64,000 nt of DNA from Corticium candelabrum (taxonomy: Eukaryota > Porifera > Homoscleromorpha > Homosclerophorida > Plakinidae): contig NC_085099.1 of assembly GCF_963422355.1 (NCBI RefSeq), forward strand, positions 878,613 through 942,612, written 5' to 3'. A program made the position numbers and the translations under genes. Below, in pieces: positions 1-9,916 of the stretch (position 1 is the stretch's first letter; each line of letters begins with the position of its first letter). Under the pieces are notes generated by a model. That model saw only the letters and a program-made list of their open reading frames with translations, made no database searches and was not told where the DNA came from.

Positions 1-2100
1 GAACATCACAACAGAGAACTTGTATCTGCTAAACTACACTGCAGTCAATGTGACATTTGTCAACCTGACATCTCTGAATGTGTCCATTGTGAATTCCACA
101 TTCCATAATTACACTATCACAGAAGCTCAGCTGAAGAATGTTAGTTATATCAACACTACCACTTACCTGTATAATCTAACTAATGTCACATCAATCAATG
201 CTTCCAGCATCAATGTGACGAACCTCAACTTCACAGCTTACAATCTGACTCTCATCAATGGAACTGAATACAATGTCTCGTATGTCAATTCGAGTGCCTA
301 CCTATACCTTGCAATCAATGCAACTCAGAATATGACCAGTCACACAAACTTTACCTTTGTCAATGTCAGCTGGATCAACGTGACTTCTCTAAATCACACA
401 TCAATCAACGTGACACAACTGAACATCACAACAGAGAACTTGTATCTGCTAAACTACACTGCAGTCAATGTGACATTTGTCAACCTGACATCTCTGAATG
501 TGTCCATTGTGAATTCCACATTCCATAATTACACTATCACAGAAGCTCAGCTGAAGAATGTTAGTTATATCAACACTACCACTTACCTGTATAATCTAAC
601 TAATGTCACATCAATCAATGCTTCCAGCATCAATGTGACGAACCTCAACTTCACAGCTTACAATCTGACTCTCATCAATGGAACTGAATACAATGTCTCG
701 TATGTCAATTCGAGTGCCTACCTATACCTTGCAATCAATGCAACTCAGAATATGACCAGTCACACAAACTTTACCTTTGTCAATGTCAGCTGGATCAACG
801 TGACTTCTCTAAATCACACATCAATCAACGTGACACAACTGAACATCACAACAGAGAACTTGTATCTGCTAAACTACACTGCAGTCAATGTGACATTTGT
901 CAACCTGACATCTCTGAATGTGTCCATTGTGAATTCCACATTCCATAATTACACTATCACAGAAGCTCAGCTGAAGAATGTTAGTTATATCAACACTACC
1001 ACTTACCTGTATAATCTAACTAATGTCACATCAATCAATGCTTCCAGCATCAATGTGACGAACCTCAACTTCACAGCTTACAATCTGACTCTCATCAATG
1101 GAACTGAATACAATGTCTCGTATGTCAATTCGAGTGCCTACCTATACCTTGCAATCAATGCAACTCAGAATATGACCAGTCACACAAACTTTACCTTTGT
1201 CAATGTCAGCTGGATCAACGTGACTTCTCTAAATCACACATCAATCAACGTGACACAACTGAACATCACAACAGAGAACTTGTATCTGCTAAACTACACT
1301 GCAGTCAATGTGACATTTGTCAACCTGACATCTCTGAATGTGTCCATTGTGAATTCCACATTCCATAATTACACTATCACAGAAGCTCAGCTGAAGAATG
1401 TTAGTTATATCAACACTACCACTTACCTGTATAATCTAACTAATGTCACATCCATCAATGCTTCCAGCATCAATGTGACAAACCTCAACTTCACAGCTTA
1501 CAATCTGACTCTCATCAATGGAACTGAATACAATGTCTCGTATGTCAATTCGAGTGCCTACCTGTACCTTGCAATCAATGCAACTCAGAATATGACCAGT
1601 CACACAAACTTTACCTTTGTCAATGTCAGCTGGATCAACGTGACTTCTCTAAATCACACATCAATCAACGTGACACAACTGAACATCACAACAGAGAACT
1701 TGTATCTGCTAAACTACACTGCAGTCAATGTGACATTTGTCAACCTGACATCTCTGAATGTGTCCATTGTGAATTCCACATTCCATAATTACACTATCAC
1801 AGAAGCTCAGCTGAAGAATGTTAGTTATATCAACACTACCACTTACCTGTATAATCTAACTAATGTCACATCCATCAATGCTTCCAGCATCAATGTGACG
1901 AACCTCAACTTCACAGCTTACAATCTGACTCTCATCAATGGAACTGAATACAATGTCTCGTATGTCAATTCGAGTGCCTACCTGTACCTTGCAATCAATG
2001 CAACTCAGAATATGACCAGTCACACAAACTTTACCTTTGTCAATGTCAGCTGGATTAATGTCACTTCTCTAAATCACACATCAATCAATGTAACACTACT
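1..2100 (+). repeat. Five 420-bp coding tandem units
   Basis: The 60-base rows repeat exactly every seven rows. Units starting at 1, 421 and 841 appear identical; units at 1261 and 1681 differ at a handful of third positions or near the unit end. A sixth, clearly diverged unit starts at 2101. Each unit encodes 140 aa, which is 28 pentads. The unit count may be affected by assembly, since whole identical units are hard to resolve with short reads. Confidence 0.95.
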
Positions 2101-3469
2101 GAACATCACAACAGAGAACTTGTATCTGCTAAACTACACTGCAGTCAACGTCATTCAAGTCAACTTGACATCTCTAAATATCTCCATTGTGAACTCGACC
2201 TTGTACAACTATTCTATCGCAGAAGCTCAGCTGAAGAATGTTAGTCACATCAACGTAACTCGTTTCCTTTACAACCTGACTAATGTGGTAGTCATTAACT
2301 CCTCATTGTACAATGATTCCAGCTTGTTGTTCACTGCTATCAATGTGAGTGTGGTGAACTGTTCACGTTATAATGTGTCTTTCCTCAACTCATCCTTTGT
2401 CAACTATACTGTCAAACATGCATTCTTTCTTAACGTGAGCTACATCAACGTGACATCAATTGGTTACAACTCTACAAATGTCTCCTCAGTTAATGAGACA
2501 AGCATCAATGTAACACATCTCAACTACACTGCTATCAATGGGACGTTCTTCAATGGAACGTTGCAAAATGTCTCGTATGTCAATTCAAGTTTGATTGGTG
2601 TGCTGTTTGCTAACCTCAATCTTTCCACCACAAATTACACTAACTTGACAATGATTAACGTCACTTTGTTCAACATTTCATCATTTAACCATACATCAGT
2701 AAACGTGTCAACCGAGAATGTGACAATGATAGATGTTATCCATGACAACTACACTGGCTTGAATGTGACTCATCGTAATCTTACAGCATTGAATGTGACA
2801 TACAACAGCTCTTCCCTCGGAAATGTCACATTATATAATTTGACGTCATCTTTCCTCGTATTCAACAACTCTCTTTACAGCAATGTTTCATTCATCAATG
2901 CTAGTTTAGTTGCCTCTCAGCTAGTCAGCGGTTCAAGCTTCAATCTGTCTTTTGTCAATTCTAGCTTGTATCACGTTTTGCTTACAAATCACAGTGCTGA
3001 ACTTCTGCTGTTCTCAAGGTCTGTGGCAAAGAACCTGACATTGGAAAAGTTTAAACTACACAAGTCTTTGCTATACAACTCCACTATCATCTCGGCATCA
3101 TTTATTGAGTCACTCTCACAAGAGTTGGTGGTTAGAAACGCAATATTTTGCCGTTCTTTATTGAACAGTTCTACTGTTCTGCTCCGTGACATGGAAGACA
3201 CTGTATTAGCTACTTCAACGTTCTCTAATGACACCAAGATCAAGTATTTTGTTAATCCCGACAGGGGATACAGAAGGATGAACGAGCTAAAGATTCTTCG
3301 TCGCCTGGAAGACCTCTCACTTTTGCAACAGTGTCCACGCTCAGAAGTGTTTCAATCATTAAATGCTTCAGTGTTGGTAGCTGAAAAACCCAGCTTGGAA
3401 GAGGTGGTACGTGGCACACCCTGGTTGTCAGAGCCAGTACTTGGCAGACTCGTACAAAACTGTTACTAA
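1..3469 (+). CDS. Sequon-solenoid gene 1, 3' part (5' end outside window)
   Basis: Open from base 2 to the TAA at 3467-3469, with no intron. The protein is almost wholly a period-5 repeat of form [VIL]-N-x-[ST]-x, for example INVTS, VNLTS, LNFTA. In one 140-residue unit I count 25 N-x-S/T sequons in 28 pentads. Bases 1-2100 are five 420-bp units; from 2101 the repeat degenerates and near 3000 gives way to a non-repeat C-terminal region of about 150 aa ending in a Cys-containing tail. The pattern resembles the pentapeptide-repeat consensus [STAV][DN][LF][STR]x, so a right-handed four-sided beta-helix with outward glycosylated Asn is inferred, not shown. By analogy with genes 2 and 3 downstream it should begin, outside the window, with a signal peptide, FOLN-Kazal and Ig domains. 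Function unknown; probably secreted or matrix. Confidence 0.85.
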   Translation, partial: NITTENLYLLNYTAVNVTFVNLTSLNVSIVNSTFHNYTITEAQLKNVSYINTTTYLYNLTNVTSINASSINVTNLNFTAYNLTLINGTEYNVSYVNSSAYLYLAINATQNMTSHTNFTFVNVSWINVTSLNHTSINVTQLNITTENLYLLNYTAVNVTFVNLTSLNVSIVNSTFHNYTITEAQLKNVSYINTTTYLYNLTNVTSINASSINVTNLNFTAYNLTLINGTEYNVSYVNSSAYLYLAINATQNMTSHTNFTFVNVSWINVTSLNHTSINVTQLNITTENLYLLNYTAVNVTFVNLTSLNVSIVNSTFHNYTITEAQLKNVSYINTTTYLYNLTNVTSINASSINVTNLNFTAYNLTLINGTEYNVSYVNSSAYLYLAINATQNMTSHTNFTFVNVSWINVTSLNHTSINVTQLNITTENLYLLNYTAVNVTFVNLTSLNVSIVNSTFHNYTITEAQLKNVSYINTTTYLYNLTNVTSINASSINVTNLNFTAYNLTLINGTEYNVSYVNSSAYLYLAINATQNMTSHTNFTFVNVSWINVTSLNHTSINVTQLNITTENLYLLNYTAVNVTFVNLTSLNVSIVNSTFHNYTITEAQLKNVSYINTTTYLYNLTNVTSINASSINVTNLNFTAYNLTLINGTEYNVSYVNSSAYLYLAINATQNMTSHTNFTFVNVSWINVTSLNHTSINVTLLNITTENLYLLNYTAVNVIQVNLTSLNISIVNSTLYNYSIAEAQLKNVSHINVTRFLYNLTNVVVINSSLYNDSSLLFTAINVSVVNCSRYNVSFLNSSFVNYTVKHAFFLNVSYINVTSIGYNSTNVSSVNETSINVTHLNYTAINGTFFNGTLQNVSYVNSSLIGVLFANLNLSTTNYTNLTMINVTLFNISSFNHTSVNVSTENVTMIDVIHDNYTGLNVTHRNLTALNVTYNSSSLGNVTLYNLTSSFLVFNNSLYSNVSFINASLVASQLVSGSSFNLSFVNSSLYHVLLTNHSAELLLFSRSVAKNLTLEKFKLHKSLLYNSTIISASFIESLSQELVVRNAIFCRSLLNSSTVLLRDMEDTVLATSTFSNDTKIKYFVNPDRGYRRMNELKILRRLEDLSLLQQCPRSEVFQSLNASVLVAEKPSLEEVVRGTPWLSEPVLGRLVQNCY

Positions 3470-4399
3470 TCGTAGATGAACAGATGAGCATATTAGTATA
3501 GAAACTGTTGCATGTGAAGCTAGTTTGTGTTACTGTCAGAAAGGCTGCAATTAGTAGCAGGTATTGTTGATTTTTGTTAGTAATGCTTAGGCTTTTCTTG
3601 AAGAATGTCATGATATGCAAGAGCACATGCATTAAAGCGCCACTGACCAGTTTATGCGCATGCACCACAGGTTGACGCTGATCCTTTGCGCTGCTTGTGT
3701 CCTGTAGCGTTTGAGTCTGTATTGTTAAGCATGTTTTCTTGCCGAGAAACGTGAATTCGATCTGTGACAAAGAAGAGTCAAGATAGTTGACACCGCGCAG
3801 TACCTAGATTGTGGGGTAGAAGACTTAGATTAGAATAAATCGTGAGTCTGCATGTGAGCAGCTCTTTTGTGTGAAGTACATTGAGCTGTATGTACATGTT
3901 AGAACATGCTATTCCATTGCATCCTATGTCTTGGCAATTTTTAATTAATTAAACACAGCTGCAGGCCCTAGAATGCTATTCTGGATGCACCTTCATGACG
4001 ATACATTAGATCTACAAATTAAAAACTTTAGCCTACTGCACTCAATTTCCTCACACAGTAAAGCAAATCTGGTTTCAAACCTGTGTACAAAGTAACCACG
4101 TGATCATTGATATCTAATAGTCTCGTTTGTTTAGCGTGTACCGTCGTATAGACTGCGCCATTGTTTGCTAGGTTCAATGCCCTAGCCACTGTCCACGCCT
4201 CGTCAGAGATGGCGAAAGGTTGTGTTTGTTTGTTAATATCAAATTAAAGTATGTTACAACCCATTTGTCTTTCTAGTGGAAAGTTGATATGGCAAATCGG
4301 GTGCACACTCCGAGAGTCGTTGTCATTAAATTGTAGGCGAAGGTGTGTTGTTGATTAAGTATTAGGCATGTCTGTTTTTGATGAATACAGATTTCCAGT

Positions 4400-4404
<5 letters not shown>
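3470..4404. other. Intergenic, nothing recognised
   Basis: 3' flank of solenoid gene 1. The reverse-strand open frame crossing its stop (3252-3770) has no recognisable domain and is a shadow. No RNA gene or repeat structure is apparent. Confidence 0.6.
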
Positions 4405-4484
<80 letters not shown>

Positions 4485-4980
4485 CGTCTGTAGCTCAATT
4501 GGTTAGAGAGTGCATTTGGAAAATAGAAACACCTGGGACCTTTGAATCACAGGTTCAAGTATGAAATGTGCACAGGAGGCGTGACGTTTTGGGTATTTAA
4601 ACATAATTCCCTTAGGCAAGGAACTCACACGCAATTGCCTCTCTCGACTCAGCAGTATAAACGAGTACATGGTCATTGACTGGGGTGACAAGATCCCTGG
4701 CTTGGCAGTAACATTCTGCAGCAAACAGGTACATCAGAGCTGTATATAGAGAGCCGTATATACGATTCTCGGGTAATATACGGCTCTGAGGTACGTGTAG
4801 GCCTTGGTGTTTAGTTCCAGAGATGCACCATAGCCAGTGCCCCTGGATGACTCTGATCAAGCTCCAGGTGGATTGTAGCGCTGGCCCTAAGCCTCTACGT
4901 AACACCTGGAGTCTCTGTCTTTAGAGGCAGGGAGAGCTGTCTTTGCAACTGACCTTAAGTAAGGTTGATGTCGAATGACA
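4405..4980 (+). mobile_element. tRNA-derived SINE inside a (TG)n array
   Basis: A (TG)n run (about 4405-4483) is followed directly by a tRNA-like head. The A-box-like TAGCTCAATTGG is at 4491-4502 and the B-box-like GGTTCAAGT at 4552-4560. The body then shares text with copies at 6049, 52295, 62101 and, reversed, 23999: a block on glancing ahead, 'TAATTCCCTTAGGCAAGGAA', then 'CTCTCGACTCAGCAGTATAAA' type sequence and a 'TGGTCATTGACTGGGG' block. The A-to-B spacing is longer than in a normal tRNA, as if an intron-like insert were kept. The 3' border is unclear. Confidence 0.75.
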
Positions 4981-5368
4981 TGAACCTGCCGTTTAGTGCA
5001 CAGTTCTTGTAAATGAACATCTTAGGGTGGTCTTGTGGCCGAGTTTTACCTTGATTCGGTGAGCGTCATGCTTCCACTACACTCTTGGCTTTGTCGAACC
5101 TTGTGCAAGAAATTTAGATAAGTTGAAATCTCTATGAGATGAGCTGAATAGGAAGGAGACAGAGTTGCAATAGCAGGTGAAAGCTGTTAGGAATTGCATG
5201 GTTTAGATGTTCAGTGAGTAGAGGATGATAAACCATCACAACGTGCACGTTTGATATTGATGTCAGCATCTTCGACTCAAGCTCATTCTCCAGTAAAGAG
5301 ATTGGCATGTGAAACCACATTTTAGTGATTGAAGCCATGAATCCCAGACATCACGTGGTAGTTAAGCC

Positions 5369-5820
5369 ATGTCTATAATTGCCATTGGCAACGTGATTGG
5401 TCACGCCAAGATTCTGGCATCGGCAACAAACCCAGCCACTGTGTCCAGACGTTCTTCTCACTCCTCCCCTCCCGCACAAATGTTTAGCCACGTGAGACTA
5501 CACATTGAGGTAGTACCATCCTTTGAGTACCTTGGAAGTTCTGTCTCCAACAGTTACACCTTGGACGTTATGATTTCAGCATGGATCAGCAAAGCATCTC
5601 AGTCATATGACAAGGCAAACGGCATCAGAGTTTGCTTTACACTGCAGCTTTGATGGTTGTGGTTTCACTGCTGGAAACCATGACAGCCTTGAAAACTACC
5701 AGAGGCAGAAGCATGGTCATTTCCTGACTAGCCAATGTCAGTACTGCCACTAAACATTTCACCAGCAAGATCTCCACAACCGCGAGCGTTTCTGCCATCA
5801 GAGAACCTCCACACCTTTAA
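5369..5820 (+). mobile_element. Degraded LINE fragment with zinc-finger remnant
   Basis: Bases 5369-5653 translate to a peptide containing FEYLGSSVSN..TLDVMI..WISKASQSYDKA, close to the thumb/linker region of RTE- or L1-like LINE polymerases (F-x-YLGS...EI..RI.KAS..F). Just downstream, in another frame (about 5632-5815), there are two C2H2-like fingers (C-x4-C...H and CQYCH...H) interrupted by one stop. LINEs of this type often carry a C-terminal finger, so this may be one element with an internal deletion. Not functional. Clade uncertain. Confidence 0.5.
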
Positions 5821-5887
5821 CATAGCTTATGGTGACCTTGAATTGCATTGTTTCTCATTGGAATGAATGCAGCAAAAATGGAATGGA

Positions 5888-5888
<1 letters not shown>

Positions 5889-5976
<88 letters not shown>

Positions 5977-6365
5977 CGTGCGTGCATGCGTGCGTGCGTG
6001 CGTGCGTGCGTACGTGCGTGCGTGTGTGCATGTGTGTGTGTGTGTGTGGACCTTGCAGGGTTGCAAGTTCAAGCCACAGTGATGGCAATCTATGGCATAA
6101 TTTCCTTAAGCAAGAAACACACAATTGCTTCTCTCGACTCAGGAGTATAAATGAGTACCTGTAACCTGCCATCTGCTGTGATGTAACATCAGCCACTGGG
6201 GTCCAGGCGAGACTGTGGGTGCTCACACCACAGTTGGCTTCACACACCGATGCTCCTGTGAATACCTGGTCCGGGCCCGGCTCCAGGAGATTGCTAGCAC
6301 AGGCCCAGAGTTTCTTTTGAGTAGTGCACAGGAGCCCAGCTGTAAGGGTGGGGTGTGACCAAGAA
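5889..6365 (+). mobile_element. (TG)n array with 5'-truncated SINE copy
   Basis: A long (TG)n with a TGCG-rich variant end (5889-6048) runs straight into SINE body sequence at 6049: 'GGACCTTGCAGGGTTG', 'AAGTTCAAGCCACAG' and 'CTCTCGACTCAGGAGTATAA'. The tRNA A-box half is missing. Same family as 4484 and 62101. Long Cys/Val or His/Thr open frames through the array are dinucleotide artefacts. Confidence 0.7.
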
Positions 6366-6639
6366 ATTGGCGGCTCCTAATGTTTGCGGGTTTTTTGCAG
6401 TGTGTGTTAAACCTACATTACGTAAGATTTAAGTATTGATGAATTGTGTTGATGTATATTTATTTGCAATAAGTTTGGTTTTAGTGATACAATGATCTTT
6501 AAGAGTAACTGCAACACAAAAATCAAAAATTGCAGGTCAAAGTTGCTTCTGGTTCTTCAAGTTTTGGTAATGGGCATGGCGTAGTGTACACGTCACAGAG
6601 GGGAGACTCCATGATAGTGTGTATTGGAAACAAAGGAAT

Positions 6640-6900
6640 CTGTGGCAAAAGAATGGTTCAGCGTTGCATGGCTGCAGGACACACCAATTTGCATAATACG
6701 CAAGCGTGTTTTGATTTCCGAAGATCCCCAAGTCAAGAAAAGAGTGGGAATCGCAAATAAAGGAGGACAAGAGCTAGATGTTTGTGTCGTCCGGGCAACT
6801 ACTAATGAGTACGACACGTCCTACTGAGTGGACAGGAGTCTGCAGTAGCCACTTTAAGTCTGATTGCGTTGAGGTACAGCCAGGTTTATTCAAGAACTTA
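6640..6900 (+). pseudogene. Broken THAP-type zinc finger
   Basis: From about 6652 the frame reads MVQRCMAAGHTN..., similar to the start of THAP domains (C-x-A-x-G-C/H-x-N). About 90 bases later another frame gives RPTEWTGVCSSHFKSDCVE, which matches the conserved end of THAP domains (W-x-P-[TS]...CS.HF..DC[FV]E). A stop and a frame change lie between, so this copy is dead. THAP domains occur in P-element-type transposases and in host regulators; which source applies here cannot be told. No transposase body is recognisable downstream. Confidence 0.55.
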
Positions 6901-9900
6901 GTCTGTGTTGTAGAAGAGCAAAAAAATTGAGGTCACCATTTCCATCTACCTGCCTCCACACTGCAAGATTGTGGCACGTACTCTGAAATCTTTGCAAAAG
7001 AAAAGGAGAGCTGCATTTGATAAATGGGAAAAATGTGGCTAAGAAGAATCTTGTGCAGAACTAACACTACTGTAAATGGCTAGGAGAGGTCAGACTCTTG
7101 ATGAATAGACTTGCATTAGGTGCTCGACCATCATGTGTAGTGTATGCAGTTGTATGCATTACAGTATTGTATCAGGGTTGCAGGTGGTCATCAGTTTTGG
7201 AGCCAAATATGGGTGTTGCTGCCCAGTACCTGGAGCCACAGCCCTTGGACACGCAGAGGCTTGCTGCACACTAGGGTCACAACTGGCATACTGCATACAC
7301 ATGCTGCTATGGTACCCTCAGCTGTCATCTTCCGTGTAGCCTTGTATAGATAGATCATTGATAGCATAATTCTCGTACTGGCAGGACCCAGAGTCCATGC
7401 ATGGCATTGACAAAGACTGGACTCCAGCACAGGGACACATTACATTTTTAGTTTTACTGGAGCCTTCTGGAGCCAAAGGATCCATGTCTGGAGCCAACTT
7501 TGGCTCCATTGCCCTGGTAACAACACCCCTGATTGTACAGTGAGGTCAAACCTTGTGTCAATGTGAATTTAACACACGAACGTCAACTCATTTTTGTTCT
7601 CTTGCTCACAGCACTAGCTAATTTTGCATGAACTTACCAGTATGGTACACTGTGCCATTATTGTCTCTAGTATTCGACATTATTATTGCATCATTATTTG
7701 AGACAACCTCAAATACGTTTTGACAACAAAGCACTACACCTGTGATGGTTGTTTACTTACCCGGATGTGCATCGATTACGTTTGCTACTTCTACTTCTAC
7801 TTGATCCTCTTCCTTGTTTGCCTCCAAGGCAGCAGACAATCTCAAAGCTTCAGAGACACTGTCGCTGACTTGTGGCTTGGCTGAGCTCGAACCTGTATGG
7901 TCTAATGGCTCCCAGCAGATCTTTGTCATCCTGCGATTCATGCGATGACAGAACGGTATCATCACTTAGAAATCTCCAGAGGGCTTCAGAAGAATAACTG
8001 TCGCTGTTGTCACATCACCTCTATCATAGTAGCATTGCCTTGGATATGAAGATGTAGTCATTTTTACAGGTTGATGACTATACAGATGCACACGCGTCTT
8101 CCCTCTCAGGCTCTGTGACGTGTACACTACACCACGCCCATTACCGGAACTTGAAGAACCGGAAGCAACTTTGTCCTGCTATTTCTCAGTGAAGACTAAC
8201 TTAACTCTAAAACTATTTTTTTCTGTGTGTATGCAACTAGAACTATCGATTTCCTACATAAAAGAACTTTTGATTTTTACATTGCAGTTACCCTTTAATG
8301 TAAAATGTTTAGACTAAGTTAGAAAGCGTAGGTTAATGGAAGTTACTGGAGACATTGCCTTGATTGGTCAATTGGGGCTGAATAAGTAGGATTGCTTGTT
8401 AAATGTTATGAAGTTTCCTAGTGCTGACATGTTTGCTAAAGAACAATACATGTAACTGACGCTGAAACATGACATATTAGATGGAATGTAGAAAGCTTGA
8501 ACTTATTACTGTACAATGATTAACAATGTTTTGTTAGCGAAGGAAGGATTGTGCAGTTTTGTCTTAGAACAGATGTAATTGTGACAGATTAGCTTGAAAA
8601 AACTCTTAACTAGTACGTAAGGCAGTCCTGTTATTGCAAGCATGAAACACGTAATTTCTAGCTACACATAATGATATCATACTAGTGAAGATCTTGAAAA
8701 ATTATATTTTATTGTAGGTACTTTATTGCTTTACGTGTCTTATATGTTTGTAGACGGGGTGTAAGCCATTTCTGAAATTTGAGAGCTAACTATCTCTCTT
8801 TCGGCTTTCTTTATCATGCCTGTAAAATGTAGGTTAGATGCAGACTATGTTAACTGACACCGTTTGCACATAAATAATTTATATTGTTGTGAAGCAGAAC
8901 ATCTTTGCAGGGCTTGAGTATGATGTCAAAACTTGAGTGACAGCCTTAACTGTATGTACATGGTTGTTTTCATTATAAGAAGCAGCATGAACTAGAAGCA
9001 ACAAGTGTTTATGTGAATAGAATTAAGACCTTTGTTGTCTCTTGTGTTGCTGGCTTATATGTGTGAATCATTAACTGTAGAAATCAGTATCTTTCACAGG
9101 TTCAAACATGTTGGAGGAAGCAGTGGACAGTTGTTATAAATAGGAGTATAGTGGGTGGAATTGCATCTGACATGTTTAGATAAGGAATTAATCATTTGGA
9201 ACAGTAGTTCTTTTGTTGCAAATGATGCAAATGTTTCTGGTAGGTGGTGTAACATTACATAAGAGGAGTGACTAATTAGTAACTTACCACTTGATTACAA
9301 TTTAGATTACTAGCTTTGGTAGAACATTTTAGTTATTTGAAAGTGACTCGTATCTTTGATATTAAAAGTTTAGGAAGCTTGTTTACAACATATATTAATT
9401 GGTATGGGAGACTTGTTGGAGCCTGGGATGTCAAACGCTGCTTTTTAATTATTAACATTGACGTCACAAGTGAAAGTATTAATTGGGAGATAAGATTGAC
9501 TTCTAATGATGATTATGTTTGGGAAGCAATTCTGGTTGATAGATCTTTTTTTCTTGTCAACTTTTTGACTTTGTTACCTTTTGATCTGTTTTATCATTAC
9601 AGTTATGCCTTCTAGTGTCTCACTCTAATGTTGGTTGGCAATATGGAAATTACTCTACCATGGTGGCTATAATCACAGCTGTCACGTGTAAGGCAGCAAG
9701 AGTTCACACGTTGCTTGCATGTCATACGCAGGAGGTGATTTCTGTGTGGTTAATAAGCTTGCTCATGTGAATCATTTATCACTCTTTTGACCTCTGTCAC
9801 ACAGACGACATCGAAGAGTAGCAGTTGTGTATTAAGGTAAAGGCTGTTTGTAAATTTGCAGAAGCAGACTTACCTGCTATAAAATTTTGTAATAGCATTT

Positions 9901-9916
9901 CTGTAATTAGACTGCA
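6901..9916. other. About 3 kb with no recognised gene
   Basis: AT-rich. Short open frames on both strands (for example 7753-7965 minus and 9316-9615 plus) have no recognisable domain, and no plausible splice chain was found. 7440-7520 holds several copies of the word GGAGCCA, possibly the end of an old repeat. The last few hundred bases presumably contain the promoter of solenoid gene 2. Confidence 0.5.

Noticed and set aside
1-2100. CRISPR-like or satellite interpretation of the 420-bp repeats
   Set aside because: Units are contiguous with no spacers and keep one long reading frame.
3252-3770. 172-aa minus-strand open frame across the gene 1 stop
   Set aside because: No domain, antisense to a clear coding exon, and the composition follows the complementary repeat tail.
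4484-4560. Possible functional tRNA gene
   Set aside because: A- and B-box-like words exist, but spacing is too long, no acceptor or anticodon stem closes, and the sequence recurs as the head of a dispersed SINE.
5827-6247. Several His/Thr or Cys/Val repeat proteins on both strands
   Set aside because: Translation of a (TG)n microsatellite; the same happens at 34388-34850, 52032-52304, 58164-58632 and 62318-62611.
7753-7965. 70-aa acidic minus-strand frame as an exon
   Set aside because: It could be an exon, but no donor/acceptor chain or domain supports it.
9316-9615. 99-aa plus-strand open frame
   Set aside because: AT-rich, no recognisable motif, no splice partners; likely chance.
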